From: Anabaena sp. UHCC 0204
Lineage (GTDB): Bacteria; Cyanobacteriota; Cyanobacteriia; Cyanobacteriales; Nostocaceae
Assembly: GCF_009711975.1 (NCBI RefSeq)
Contig: NZ_VIKW01000017.1
Location: forward strand, 48,923-112,922
Direction of reading: 5' to 3'
DNA: 64,000 nt
Position numbers and translations under genes: made by a program. The notes under the pieces are model-generated. The model was not told the origin of the DNA and did no database searches. It saw only the letters and a list, made by a program, of their open reading frames with translations. Shown here in pieces: positions 9,320-18,649 of this stretch (position 1 is the first letter of the stretch; every line of letters begins with the position of its first letter).

Positions 9320-10207
9320 ATGACAACACCTCGTCCTTCTCAGATGAAACTGCTAGACAATGATACTGCTGCGGCTTGGATTTTTCTCACCCCAGCCCTG
9401 ATTTTGTTAGGTTTATTTATAATTTGGCCGATTATCTATTTGTTTTACCTTAGTTTCACTGCTGGTAGTTTCACTTCTAGCGGTACTTATTGGGTAGGCA
9501 TTAAAAATTACAAGCGATTGTTATTCAATGCGGATTTTTGGCAAGTTATTTTTAATACGGTTTATTTCACGATCGCTACCCTCATTCCCAGTTTAGTAAT
9601 TCCACTAGGGCTAGCTGTATTATTAAATCGTGCCATCCCCATGCGAGGAATTTTACGCAGTGCCTATTTTCTCCCCTCAATTATCTCCCTTGTGGCTGCT
9701 GGCTTAGGTTTTCGCTGGTTATTTCAAGATACAGGACCAATCAATGGACTTTTATCTATGTATGGTATTGGTACAATTTCTTGGTTATCAAATACCTTTT
9801 GGGCAATGCCAGTAATTATTTTATTTAGTATTTGGAAACAAATCGGCTTTAATATGGTAGTTTTTTTAGCCGGATTACAAGCAATTCCCCTGAGTCGCTA
9901 TGAAGCTGCGGAATTAGATGGGGCTAATGACTGGCAACAATTTTGGCATATTACCCTACCAGGACTCAGACCAACGGTAATATTTGCGACCATTACTACA
10001 GCAATATTTACATTACGTAGTTTTGAACCTGTTTATGTCATGACTGGTGGTGGACCATTAAATTCTACCAATTTGTTGGTTTACTATACATATCAAGAAG
10101 CATTTGGGCAATTTGATTTTGGTTATGCCGCAGCAGTAGCAACGGTACTTTTAGGAGTGACATTATTATTAGTCTATTGGCAATTAAGAACATGGGGAAA
10201 TGATTAA
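9320..10207 (+). CDS. Sugar-type ABC transporter permease (MalF/UgpA-like)
   Basis: Integral membrane permease of 295 residues with about six transmembrane helices. It carries the cytoplasmic EAA loop that docks to the ATPase (EAAELDGANDWQQFWHITLPGLRP, read at about 215-238). The N-terminus WIFLTPALILLGLFIIWPI is typical of the MalF/UgpA/LacF half of carbohydrate importers. No partner permease, ATPase or binding protein is adjacent, so it is genomically isolated; this is common in cyanobacteria. The substrate is unknown. It is convergent with fraE, separated from it by a MITE. Confidence 0.9.
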   Translation: MTTPRPSQMKLLDNDTAAAWIFLTPALILLGLFIIWPIIYLFYLSFTAGSFTSSGTYWVGIKNYKRLLFNADFWQVIFNTVYFTIATLIPSLVIPLGLAVLLNRAIPMRGILRSAYFLPSIISLVAAGLGFRWLFQDTGPINGLLSMYGIGTISWLSNTFWAMPVIILFSIWKQIGFNMVVFLAGLQAIPLSRYEAAELDGANDWQQFWHITLPGLRPTVIFATITTAIFTLRSFEPVYVMTGGGPLNSTNLLVYYTYQEAFGQFDFGYAAAVATVLLGVTLLLVYWQLRTWGND

Positions 10208-10238
10208 TTAGGGATAGGAGTCACCGAGTCAAAAAACT

Positions 10239-10363
10239 GATTCATGGCGTTGCTGAATTAGGGTATGAAATTCAAAAATCAATTATTTCAAACTCTTACT
10301 CTCTGTGACTCTGCGTCTCTGCGTGAAACAAAATCATACTCTTAATCAGCAACACCGATTCAT
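10239..10363. mobile_element. MITE-like element (GGCGTTGCTGA family), copy A with 7-bp TSD
   Basis: The element proper is 10246-10356 (111 bp), with inverted termini GGCGTTGCTGA and TCAGCAACACC. It is flanked by a direct duplication GATTCAT (10239-10245 and 10357-10363). Its internal sequence is almost identical to copy B at 58938 and it is related, in reverse orientation, to copy C at 15663. It has no coding capacity. The right-hand duplication abuts the fraE stop codon. Confidence 0.88.
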
Positions 10364-11142
10364 TAAAACTCCCTGCGTAAAAAGATGAGAATAGCAAATG
10401 CTAACAACATAAAACTATAAAGTAAACCATAACCAGCATTAGTAAATAATGTGATTGTGTCAGGTAATGCTTGTAAACCATAAACAGCATCATTTTTCAA
10501 ATCTAATCTAGATAAATCTGGTAATAACAGATATAACCCTTGAGTGATGCGTTCCATACCTGGGTTTTCACTTAAGCGACCTAATGCCACTAAATCTTGA
10601 GTAATAGTCCCCATTAAATAGACTGCAAATGTTAAAGCTGTGGCGATAAGGGAACTGGTAAAAACGCCTAGTGTGATGGCTACAGCCGTAATTAAACATA
10701 ATTGAAAGAATATGAATAGTGCAGCCAGAAAAATACTAGTAACTGGATAGGATACCTGACCAATTTGCAAAAATCCGACATAGATTATTGTCATTGTGGA
10801 AATTAAGACAGCGATAACGGCTGATAGTCCTAAGTATTTACTGACAATAAATTCACTGCGGCTGATGGGTTTGGCAATTAATACTAAGATGGTGCGTTTT
10901 TCGATTTCTTTGTTAACCAATCCCGTACCGATAAATATAGCCACAATCAAACCAATGACATTCATGGCTGCTAAACCAAAGTCTAAAAAGATTTTATCAG
11001 CAGTAGTGGTGGCAAATTCAGGAATTGCGCGGAAAGCAATAGCCAGAAGGATTGCATAAAAACCAATAATGTAGAGGATGCGATCGCGGATCACTTCCTT
11101 AAACACATTCTTGGCCATGACAACAGTTCTAATTACATTCAT
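10363..11142 (-). CDS. fraE: ABC-2 type permease, filament integrity protein FraE
   Basis: A 259-residue ABC-2-type permease with about six transmembrane helices. The N-terminal cytoplasmic start MNVIRTVVMAKNVFKEVIRDR and the block LVNKEIEKRTILVLIAKPISRSEF (read in two parts) are typical of ABC-2 permeases. It is the third gene behind fraC and fraD homologues, in the same order and orientation as the Anabaena fraC-fraD-fraE operon, where FraE is needed for filament integrity and heterocyst maturation. Gap to fraD is 26 bp. The name rests on synteny plus family, not on unique motifs. Confidence 0.85.
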   Translation of the reverse strand: MNVIRTVVMAKNVFKEVIRDRILYIIGFYAILLAIAFRAIPEFATTTADKIFLDFGLAAMNVIGLIVAIFIGTGLVNKEIEKRTILVLIAKPISRSEFIVSKYLGLSAVIAVLISTMTIIYVGFLQIGQVSYPVTSIFLAALFIFFQLCLITAVAITLGVFTSSLIATALTFAVYLMGTITQDLVALGRLSENPGMERITQGLYLLLPDLSRLDLKNDAVYGLQALPDTITLFTNAGYGLLYSFMLLAFAILIFLRREF

Positions 11143-11168
11143 AGTAGTTATTAATGTTTAATTTTCCC

Positions 11169-12179
11169 TTATTGTTGTGCTGGTGGAGAACCGACGATAA
11201 ATGTACTTGTGCGATCGCAAGCAACTTTAGCTACTGTGGTTTTATTCTCTGTTTGTTGACTAGGATTAGATGGTTGAATCAGACAAGATTTTCTCCAGTA
11301 ATATCCTTGAGCATCTGCACTTGGTCCACCCCAAATAGTTAAAATGTCCAGTCTATATCCAGATTTGATATTCACTACACGGGGTTCAACTCGCCATAGT
11401 AGTTTTTCTTTAGATTTATTCAGGTTACTTTCAATGGTTCTTCTACCTAAGTTACCTAGTTGTTGATCAGCTTCTAGTAACCATTTTTCGACTTCTGACC
11501 AAGGTCTATTGCCAATTTGTTGATTAACTAATGGTTGAATTTTATTTAAAATCAAATCACCATTTTTGGGCTGAGGTGTTGGTGGTTCTAATCTAATCAC
11601 AAAGGCACTTTTTTCAAAGTTGTCTGCACGTAAACTAGGATATTCTTTCAACCATTTATCTATCACAAAGTAAAACTGAATCCAACAACTAATCAGCATA
11701 CACCAACCTAACAAAACTACAACTTTTTGACGGTCTTGTAATTTAGGAAGTTTGGCTTTTGCGGATGTTCCTCCTGTTCCTTCAAAAAAGTTAGGTAGGG
11801 CGGTGACTATGGCGGCTATTGTCGGCCAAATAACTATGGTATTAGATGTTAATACATTCTCTTGATGGCCAAAGGCAAAAACACTGACTAAAAAGCCAGT
11901 GATGATAGCCCCTATGGGCATAAAAGTTCCCGGAAATCTTAAAGGATCATCGGTAGTATACCAAGCTGTTCCTGCTACTAAAAATAGCCAACCACAAAAA
12001 GCAATAGTATCTTTTATGTAACCGACGGCAAAATATGATATTCCCCAAGAAAAAAGACTCAAGTAAATAAATGTCTGCCATGAATATGCTTTTGGTGGCG
12101 TGAAAAGTTTCTGCACTCCAGCAAATAAACCTTGAATAAATTTAAATATGCCTAATACATCTTTGAATAATGAATCCAT
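11169..12179 (-). CDS. fraD: Septal junction protein FraD (DUF5357)
   Basis: A 336-residue membrane protein with about five transmembrane helices in the N-terminal 190 residues (for example TFIYLSLFSWGISYFAVGYI and FCGWLFLVAGTAWY), followed by a large periplasmic C-terminal domain (about 195-336). It has a Cys pair in the last third. This size and topology match Anabaena FraD, a component of the septal junction plug that connects neighbouring cells. It sits between fraC-like (52-bp gap) and fraE-like (26-bp gap) genes. Together the three imply a true filamentous, cell-communicating cyanobacterium. Confidence 0.88.
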   Translation of the reverse strand: MDSLFKDVLGIFKFIQGLFAGVQKLFTPPKAYSWQTFIYLSLFSWGISYFAVGYIKDTIAFCGWLFLVAGTAWYTTDDPLRFPGTFMPIGAIITGFLVSVFAFGHQENVLTSNTIVIWPTIAAIVTALPNFFEGTGGTSAKAKLPKLQDRQKVVVLLGWCMLISCWIQFYFVIDKWLKEYPSLRADNFEKSAFVIRLEPPTPQPKNGDLILNKIQPLVNQQIGNRPWSEVEKWLLEADQQLGNLGRRTIESNLNKSKEKLLWRVEPRVVNIKSGYRLDILTIWGGPSADAQGYYWRKSCLIQPSNPSQQTENKTTVAKVACDRTSTFIVGSPPAQQ

Positions 12180-12231
12180 TTGATTACCTCTAATTTATGT
12201 TGAGATGATTGTTCATGTCTTTCATCTATTT

Positions 12232-12768
12232 TTACCGAGAGCGAATTAAGATGATCAAGGTTATAGCACTATAACTGAGTGAATTTGCTATTAATGTAGC
12301 AGTTATGAGATTAGTATTTTGCAATTTAGCTATATTCATATAGCTTGTTCTTTGTTGTGAGGAAGCGAGTTCTATTTCTTTGGCTTTTCCTGCCTCATCC
12401 ATGAAAATTATCAGGAGCTTAATCAGGAGAAATTTAACTAAAAAAGTCGCTAGAAAAATAGTAAAGGATAATAGGACTATCATTGTCCCAATGCTAGGAT
12501 CTTTGAGCTTATTGAAAAATATGTAATTAATCAATTCTGATTTCATAGCAATAGAGAACATTGGCTCAGTTACAAAAAACACAATCCAGCCAATTACACA
12601 AGAAAAAACATTCATGGAAATAGCATAAAAAATGCTAGTTTTTTTATCAAACTTTAGGGACTTATTCAGGACGTAAGCTTCTATGGGAATGGCAGTCAGT
12701 AAGAATAATATGCCAAAAAATATTGCACCAAGGGGTAAAATTATGGGTAGTGTTAATTCTTCAGACAT
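12232..12768 (-). CDS. fraC: Filament integrity protein FraC
   Basis: A 178-residue membrane protein with about three to four hydrophobic helices (LPLGAIFFGILFLLTAIPIEA; TSIFYAISMNVFSCVIGWIVFF; MIVLLSFTIFLATFLVKFLL, each over 18 residues). The length (179 in Anabaena) and the IPIEAYVL...K motif agree with FraC, which localises FraD at the septum and is required for long filaments under nitrogen deprivation. It is first in the minus-strand fraCDE operon, so the promoter should lie in 12769-12900. Confidence 0.88.
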   Translation of the reverse strand: MSEELTLPIILPLGAIFFGILFLLTAIPIEAYVLNKSLKFDKKTSIFYAISMNVFSCVIGWIVFFVTEPMFSIAMKSELINYIFFNKLKDPSIGTMIVLLSFTIFLATFLVKFLLIKLLIIFMDEAGKAKEIELASSQQRTSYMNIAKLQNTNLITATLIANSLSYSAITLIILIRSR

Positions 12769-13088
12769 AGTTATGAAAACAACGAGATTTTGTAATTTAT
12801 AATTTATGGGAAATTGCTGACTCCTGTAGAGATGTTCTGGAGGAATGTCTCTACTGACTTATTTTTGATTTTTTTTACTTAGTTGTCCAGATTATAACTG
12901 AAAGAATACGGATAGTAGGCAATTATCTCATTGTTATGGCATTTATGATCTGGGTATGCCAAGAGATTTTGATTAAGATTATTAATACATCTATCAAACT
13001 TTGATACGTAGGAATGAAGATAAAACCCCACACCCTAGACCATAGTTTCGATAAGATAAGGAATTGCCACTTTATAGCTTTTCAAAAG
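12769..13088. other. Divergent promoter region of fraC and the CobO-like gene
   Basis: About 320 bp between divergent genes. It contains a hairpin GTAGAGA(15 nt)TCTCTAC at 12828-12857, similar in its arms to the palindrome after the DUF1517 gene at 58903. No further gene is supported. I did not find a convincing GTA-N8-TAC NtcA box by eye. Confidence 0.45.
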
Positions 13089-14225
13089 ATGACAAGGAAC
13101 GGCATCGGTATTCGCACAGCGCAAGTGCGTTCTGAGCGGCTTACAGGTCAAATTCACGTATATGATGGCATTGGGAAAGGTAAGTCCCAAGCGGCTTTAG
13201 GGGTGGTTTTGCGCTCGATTGGTTTGGGAATAAATACACCGAGTGATTCTAACCGCGTCTTACTATTGCGGTTTTTGAAAGGTCCAGAACGTGATTATGA
13301 TGAGGATGGTGCGATCGCAGCTTTACAGCGTGGTTTTCCCCATTTAATCGATCAGGTTCGCACAGGAAGAGCGGAGTTTTTTGGCCATGATGAGATTACA
13401 CTTTTTGATAGAACTGAAGCTGCACGGGGTTGGGATGTAGCTAAGGGGGCGATCGCATCAGGGTTATACTCGGTTGTAGTCCTAGATGAAATTAACCCGG
13501 TTTTAGATTTGGGTTTGCTACCTGTGGATGAGGTGGTAAAAACCTTAAAATCTAAACTCCAGGAATTGGAAATTATCGCTACTGGACGCGCTGCACCGCA
13601 ACAGTTACTAGATATTGCGGATTTGCATTCGGAAATGAAACCCCATCATCATCCAACAGCCGCAGAACTATTAATTGAAGGGATTGAAATTTATACTGGT
13701 GCGGGTAAAGGTAAATCTACCAGTGCCTTGGGTAAAGCCCTGCAGGCCATTGGTAGAGGTATTAATCATCCTGGATCTACCCGTGTATTAATTATGCAGT
13801 GGTTGAAAGGTGGTAGTGGTTATACTGAGGATGCAGCGATCGCAGCTTTACAACAATCCTATCCTGAAGTAGTAGATCATCAACGTTGTGGACGTGATGC
13901 CATTGTTTGGCGTAATTCTCGACAAGACTTAGACTATATAGAAGCGCAGAGAGGTTGGGAAATTGCCAAAACAGCGATCGCCTCTGGTGTGTATAAAACC
14001 ATCATTCTCGATGAACTCAATCCCACTGTGGATTTAGAATTATTGCCTGTAGATCCTATTGTGCAAGCTTTGCTACGTAAACCCAGAGACACAGAAATCA
14101 TTATTACTGGTCGCTGTCAAAACCAACCAGCATATTTTGATTTAGCCAGTATTCACTCGGAGGTTTACTGTCATAAACACTACGCAAATCAAGGAGTAGA
14201 ACTGAAGCGAGGAGTAGATTTTTAA
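13089..14225 (+). CDS. Tandem-duplicated CobO/BtuR-like P-loop protein
   Basis: Two homologous corrinoid adenosyltransferase (CobO/CobA) domains fused in one chain of 378 residues from this ATG. Each has a P-loop (GIGKGKSQAALG and GAGKGKSTSALG), an LLRFLKG or IMQWLKG strand, an ARGWDVAK or QRGWEIAK helix, a Walker-B-like VVLDEINP or IILDELNP, and a TGR block. CobO adenosylates cob(I)yrinic acid diamide; whether either half of a fused duplicate keeps activity is not known from sequence. An in-frame ATG at 13014 adds 25 residues not resembling the family, so 13089 is preferred. No cobalamin genes are adjacent. Confidence 0.87.
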   Translation: MTRNGIGIRTAQVRSERLTGQIHVYDGIGKGKSQAALGVVLRSIGLGINTPSDSNRVLLLRFLKGPERDYDEDGAIAALQRGFPHLIDQVRTGRAEFFGHDEITLFDRTEAARGWDVAKGAIASGLYSVVVLDEINPVLDLGLLPVDEVVKTLKSKLQELEIIATGRAAPQQLLDIADLHSEMKPHHHPTAAELLIEGIEIYTGAGKGKSTSALGKALQAIGRGINHPGSTRVLIMQWLKGGSGYTEDAAIAALQQSYPEVVDHQRCGRDAIVWRNSRQDLDYIEAQRGWEIAKTAIASGVYKTIILDELNPTVDLELLPVDPIVQALLRKPRDTEIIITGRCQNQPAYFDLASIHSEVYCHKHYANQGVELKRGVDF

Positions 14226-14227
14226 CC

Positions 14228-14251
14228 GTAGGGGCGCAGGGTCTGCGCCCT
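14228..14251. repeat. GTAGGGGC palindrome (REP-like)
   Basis: GTAGGGGCGCAGGGTCTGCGCCC folds as GGGCGCAG/CTGCGCCC. Nearly identical copies lie at 26721 and 46291. Placed between convergent genes, it may also act as a terminator. Confidence 0.75.
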
Positions 14252-14316
14252 CCATTGTATTTCCACTGTTAAAAAACGATAGTTCAACACAAGTTCTCTA
14301 TTTAAATCAGAGAATT

Positions 14317-15516
14317 TTATCTTATTTGTTTCAAAATGAGCATTGCTGGGTCAACTGGTGTACCATTACGACGGACTTCAAAATGGAGATGGGGACCTGT
14401 GGATAAACCTGTAGAACCGACAGCAGCGATCGCTTGTCCTTTTTGTACGGTTTGTCCTTCACTCACATATAGTTCGCTGCTGTGTCCATAGAGGGTGGTG
14501 AGTCCCTGGCTGTGACTAATAATGACGGCTTTTCCATAACCACCATACCAACCGGAAAAAATCACTGTTCCTGAATCTGCGGCGCGAATTGGACTACCAT
14601 GACTGGCGGCGAAATCCAAACCTGCGTGAAAGCGCCGATAGCCGAGAATAGGGTGGACTCGCCAACCAAAAGGGCTGCTAGTGGGTGCGTTGCTGGGAAG
14701 TGCAAAGATCCCTGTTCCGGGAATAATCACATTTTTACTAGCTGTTTTGGCTCTGGCTGCTTCTAAGGCTTGTTGTTCGGCAATTTTTTGTTGAATTAAA
14801 AGGGTGAGACTTTGAGAGTCTTGTTCTAGTTGATTTTGGGCGGCTTCTAAGGCCAAGCGATCGCTATTTAATCGTTGAACTAATTCTGTTTGTGATTGTG
14901 TTTGAGTTTGATAATCTGCTTTTTGAGCTAGTAATTGTTCTCTGATTAAAGCAATTTGATTTTTTTGTCCTTCTACTTCTGTTCTTTGTTTAATTAATAA
15001 GTTTGCTTGTTGAGATAGTTTTCCTAAAATTTGCTGATCTGCTTGATAAACTAATTTTAGGTGATAACGACGACTAATAAAATCGCTAATATTTTGACTT
15101 TGTAATAAAACCGCCCAACCTTGAGAAGTTGGGGAACGCTGAAGAAACCGCAACCTTGTTACTGTAGCTATTTGGCGATTTTCATAATCCAGTTGAGCGA
15201 TCGCTAAATCACTTTCTAACTGTTGAAGAATTTGGGTAGCTTGTTGTAATTTGGTTTCACTATCTTGAATATAATTATTAGTAGTTTGGAGATTTTCGTT
15301 CAAACCACCAAGATGTTTTTGCGCTTCGTTTTGTAAATTGGTTAAGCGATTTTGTTCTTGAATAACATTTTGACGTTGTTGCTGAACTTGTTGTTGTTGT
15401 TGTTTAAGAGTATTAATAGAATTTGCTGATACTGGTAACAATATGACAACAATCCAGAAAATGCAGCCACATATCAGGAATAACCACCACCATCTAATTT
15501 TTGAGAAAAATGCCAT
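14317..15516 (-). CDS. EnvC/NlpD-like M23 murein hydrolase (activator)
   Basis: A 399-residue exported or membrane-anchored protein: N-terminal hydrophobic helix (WWWLFLICGCIFWIVVILL, 19 residues), long Gln-rich coiled coil at about 33-255, then a LytM/M23 domain at about 280-395. Zinc-ligand motifs are intact: HAGLDFA (His...Asp) and GPHLHFEV (HxH), so it could be an active endopeptidase and not only an amidase activator. It probably acts in septal peptidoglycan splitting or nanopore remodelling, which in filamentous cyanobacteria also involves AmiC and LytM factors. Single-gene unit. Confidence 0.92.
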   Translation of the reverse strand: MAFFSKIRWWWLFLICGCIFWIVVILLPVSANSINTLKQQQQQVQQQRQNVIQEQNRLTNLQNEAQKHLGGLNENLQTTNNYIQDSETKLQQATQILQQLESDLAIAQLDYENRQIATVTRLRFLQRSPTSQGWAVLLQSQNISDFISRRYHLKLVYQADQQILGKLSQQANLLIKQRTEVEGQKNQIALIREQLLAQKADYQTQTQSQTELVQRLNSDRLALEAAQNQLEQDSQSLTLLIQQKIAEQQALEAARAKTASKNVIIPGTGIFALPSNAPTSSPFGWRVHPILGYRRFHAGLDFAASHGSPIRAADSGTVIFSGWYGGYGKAVIISHSQGLTTLYGHSSELYVSEGQTVQKGQAIAAVGSTGLSTGPHLHFEVRRNGTPVDPAMLILKQIR

Positions 15517-15540
15517 GCCGTTTTCATTTCCTTAAATTGA

Positions 15541-15632
15541 GTAGGGGCGAAGCATTCGGGCGACAAATTCTCGGTTTTTCCCAAGTTTATTTTCCGAATG
15601 CTTCGCCCTTACACCAAATGCTTCGCCCCTAC
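15541..15632. repeat. Nested GTAGGGGCGAAGCATT palindromes
   Basis: GTAGGGGCGAAGCATTCGG at the left is answered by CCGAATGCTTCGCCCTTAC and then by AATGCTTCGCCCCTAC on the right. This gives two overlapping ways to fold the 92-bp unit. The GTAGGGGC end is shared with the other REP-like palindromes in the window. Confidence 0.8.
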
Positions 15633-15662
15633 TGTATATAATTTATTGACAATATCAAAAAA

Positions 15663-15798
15663 GGGCGTTGCTGATTAACGGTATGAATTTTAGTCTCACG
15701 CAAAGGCGCAAAGACGCAAAGGTAAGAGTTTTAAAGGTTCAATTTAGGAATTTCATACCTCAATATGGCTATCGCCACGCAGGCTATCAGCAACGCCC
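15663..15798. mobile_element. MITE-like element (GGCGTTGCTGA family), copy C
   Basis: A 136-bp unit with perfect 12-bp inverted ends GGGCGTTGCTGA and TCAGCAACGCCC. The inside contains TCTCACGCAAAGGCGCAAAGACG, the reverse-oriented, diverged counterpart of the internal part of copies A and B (CTCTGCGTCTCTGCGTGA). Flanks are AAAAAA on both sides (15657-15662, 15799-15804), compatible with a target duplication but too simple to prove one. Confidence 0.75.
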
Positions 15799-15824
15799 AA
15801 AAAAGAAGTCGGGGATCTGATTGA

Positions 15825-17144
15825 TTATCCTAAATTTGTAGATTTCCAACTTGCTAAATCAGCCAAAGAGCGATCGCGGTAACGACCATATTTTTCCGGT
15901 TTACTCTTAATTCTCACACCCAAATCTGGGACAATACCAAAATTAGGAGCCATGGGTTGAAAATGCTTAGGTGCAGCGGATCTGATAAACTCAAATAAAG
16001 CCCCCATCATCGTTGTGATGGGTAAAATTAGTGGTTCTTTTCCTAATGCTAACCTGGCTGCATTTGTTCCCGCTAACCAACCTCCCGCAGATGCAGCAGT
16101 ATAACCTTCTGTTCCTATTAATTGTCCCGCAGCCAATAAAGTTGGACGTTCTTTAAATTGCAAACTTGCAGACATTAATTGTGGTGCATTTAAAAAAGTA
16201 TTGCGGTGCATGACTCCTAATCTGACAAACTCAGCTTTTTCCAAACCAGGTATCATTTGAAAAACTCGTTTTTGTTCACCCCAACGCAAATTAGTTTGAA
16301 ATCCGACCATATTCCAAAGTTGACCAGCTTTATCTTCTTGTCGCAATTGAATTACCGCATAATTACGTTCTCCATTGCGAGGATCAGATAAACCCACTGG
16401 TTTGAGAGGACCATAGCGCATGGTATCTTCCCCTCTGCGTGCCATTTCTTCAATTGGTAAACAAGCTTCAAAAAATTTTGCTGTTTCCTTTTCAAAGTCT
16501 TTTAATTCTGTTTGTTCTGCTTGACAAAGTGCTTCTCGAAATTCTAAATACTGCTCTTTATTCATGGGACAATTCAGATAAGCTGCTTCACCTTTGTCAT
16601 AACGGGAAGCCATAAAAGCAATATCTTTATTAATAGAATCACCCACAATAATTGGACTAGCAGCATCAAAAAAATTGAGATATTCCATCCCCGTAAATCG
16701 CTGTAAATCTGCGGCTAAATCGGGACTGGTTAAAGGTCCAGAAGCTAAAACAACGATACCTTCAGGAATTGCGGTAACTTCCCCGCGACGAAAATCAATT
16801 AAAGGATGATTTGCTAAAGTTTGGGTTAAATCTTCCCCAAATTGTCCCCTATCTACCGCTAAAGCCCCACCAGCGGGGACTGCGTGTTCATCTGCTTTGG
16901 AGATGACAATAGAGCCGAGTTGGCGTAATTCTTCGTGTAATAATCCGGCTGCGCGATCGCTTGCCATTGCCCCAAAGGAGTTACTACATACCAATTCTGC
17001 CAAATTTTCGGTATGATGGGCAGGGCTGAACCTTTTGGGGCGCATCTCATGGAGAATTACAGGAACGCCTGCTTGAGCTATTTGCCACGCTGCTTCTGTT
17101 CCTGCGAGTCCACCTCCAATTACTTGTATCGGTGCTTGTGTCAT
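15825..17144 (-). CDS. trmFO: tRNA (uracil-54-C5)-methyltransferase, folate/FAD-dependent
   Basis: TrmFO makes ribothymidine at position 54 of tRNA using methylene-THF and FADH2. The 439-residue product starts [20 protein letters not shown], the FAD-binding GxGxxG loop at the very N-terminus. Other family blocks are [12 protein letters not shown], the long central region with NCPMNKEQY, and [21 protein letters not shown] at the C-terminal FAD site. An in-frame ORF extends 29 codons upstream to 17231, but those residues precede the FAD loop and do not belong to the family, so the ATG at 17144 is chosen. Divergent from the TPR gene by about 95 bp. Confidence 0.95.
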   Translation of the reverse strand: MTQAPIQVIGGGLAGTEAAWQIAQAGVPVILHEMRPKRFSPAHHTENLAELVCSNSFGAMASDRAAGLLHEELRQLGSIVISKADEHAVPAGGALAVDRGQFGEDLTQTLANHPLIDFRRGEVTAIPEGIVVLASGPLTSPDLAADLQRFTGMEYLNFFDAASPIIVGDSINKDIAFMASRYDKGEAAYLNCPMNKEQYLEFREALCQAEQTELKDFEKETAKFFEACLPIEEMARRGEDTMRYGPLKPVGLSDPRNGERNYAVIQLRQEDKAGQLWNMVGFQTNLRWGEQKRVFQMIPGLEKAEFVRLGVMHRNTFLNAPQLMSASLQFKERPTLLAAGQLIGTEGYTAASAGGWLAGTNAARLALGKEPLILPITTMMGALFEFIRSAAPKHFQPMAPNFGIVPDLGVRIKSKPEKYGRYRDRSLADLASWKSTNLG

Positions 17145-17239
17145 AGTGATTTTTTTATTTTTGCTTTGGTTAAATAATGATAACAAGAATATACTGATGA
17201 TGATGGGTAATTTATATTTACCAATTGCCAATTACCAAT

Positions 17240-18505
17240 ATGAATAACGAATTTTACCATCGGGGATTAGAAAAAGCTCAACAAAAAAATTATGCAGGTG
17301 CTATAGAGGATTTTAACGCTGCTATTCAGGAAAATCCTAACTTTAGCAAGGCATATATCCAACGAGGTTTAGCATATTATGATTCTGGGGCAATTCTCCA
17401 AGCTGTTGATGATTATAGCAAGGCGATAAAATTGGATGAATTGAGTGTAGAAGCTTTTTATTGTCGAGCTTTAGCTAGGTTAACATTAAAAAACCTGCCG
17501 GGGACTTTAGATGATGTAGAAAAAGTAATTCGTCTTAATCCTCTTTATGCGGCTGCTTATGATTTACGGGGAATGGTGCGACGGAAACAAGGATATATTC
17601 AAGAGGCGATCGCTAATTTTAAAAAAGCAGCCGAATTATATTTAGAACAGAAAGATAAAGACAAATGTTATAGCTGTTTGGAAAAAATTAAACAACTACA
17701 ATCACCAGAGAAATCAATTCAGCCAGTAACTAAGTCTGCTCCTGAATCTATAATTTCTACTAATCAATATTTTCAACAATTATTAGCAAAGGCAGAACAA
17801 GGAGAAACCAGCGCCGCAATTGCTGATTTGAATTGGGTATTAAAGGCTGATCCCAATGATGCCCAAGCTTATTGTTGTCGTGGTGTGGTGCAGTGTAAAC
17901 TTGGTAATTATCATGAAGCGATCGCCGATTTTAATCATGCACTACAACTAAATTTTCAAGATGGGATTGTTTATCGTAACCGAGGAAAAGCCCGTTCCCA
18001 AATTGGTGATTATCAAGGAGCATTGTCTGATTTAAACCAAGCATTACAAAAACAACCTGAAGATCCCTTAGTTTATGTTGCTAGAGGGAATATTTATCGC
18101 AGTATGAGTGATTATCTCAAAGCAATTCAAGACTATAGTCAAGCACTGCAACTCAATCCTAATTATGCTCCAGCTTACTATCATCGTGGTCTTGTTTATA
18201 CATTGTTAGAAGAAATTCAAAATGCTATATCCGATTATCAAAAAGCAGTTAGTATTTACTGCGAACAAGAAGATTGGGAAAATTATCAACAGGTATTAAA
18301 TAGTTTACAAAAAATTCAAACTTCCAATCCCGAAATCAAAAATCAGAAATATCAAATTTTACGACAGCGGCTTTTGCGTTTAGTGGGAGGACAACAGGAA
18401 ATAGCAAACCGTTTAATTCAGCAACAGGAATATAATTATCCGGGAATGTCAGATGATTGGTATTTGCAAAAGGTAATTGATCAGTTAGAGCGCGATCGCC
18501 AGTGA
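17240..18505 (+). CDS. TPR-repeat protein
   Basis: A 421-residue protein made of about eight tetratricopeptide repeats in two blocks (about 1-140 and 175-345) separated by a Lys/Ser-rich linker. Typical units are AIEDFNAAIQENPNFSKAY and AIADFNHALQLNFQDGIVY with G-Y at helix A. A helical C-terminal tail (ILRQRLLRLVGGQQEIANRL) follows and may be a distinct module. There is no signal peptide. It is a protein-interaction scaffold with no assignable partner. The ATG at 17240 is favoured over the TTG at 17225. Confidence 0.9.
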   Translation: MNNEFYHRGLEKAQQKNYAGAIEDFNAAIQENPNFSKAYIQRGLAYYDSGAILQAVDDYSKAIKLDELSVEAFYCRALARLTLKNLPGTLDDVEKVIRLNPLYAAAYDLRGMVRRKQGYIQEAIANFKKAAELYLEQKDKDKCYSCLEKIKQLQSPEKSIQPVTKSAPESIISTNQYFQQLLAKAEQGETSAAIADLNWVLKADPNDAQAYCCRGVVQCKLGNYHEAIADFNHALQLNFQDGIVYRNRGKARSQIGDYQGALSDLNQALQKQPEDPLVYVARGNIYRSMSDYLKAIQDYSQALQLNPNYAPAYYHRGLVYTLLEEIQNAISDYQKAVSIYCEQEDWENYQQVLNSLQKIQTSNPEIKNQKYQILRQRLLRLVGGQQEIANRLIQQQEYNYPGMSDDWYLQKVIDQLERDRQ

Positions 18506-18649
18506 TAAAATTTGATTATTTAACCCAAAACTTCAAATTCTGGAAATTTATGAATTTTCATGATACCACAGCAGAGATTTATGATATAAATAGTAAAATA
18601 CGGTATTCCTACCTAAAAACCGTAGATTATTTGTAGAAGGATAATATAA

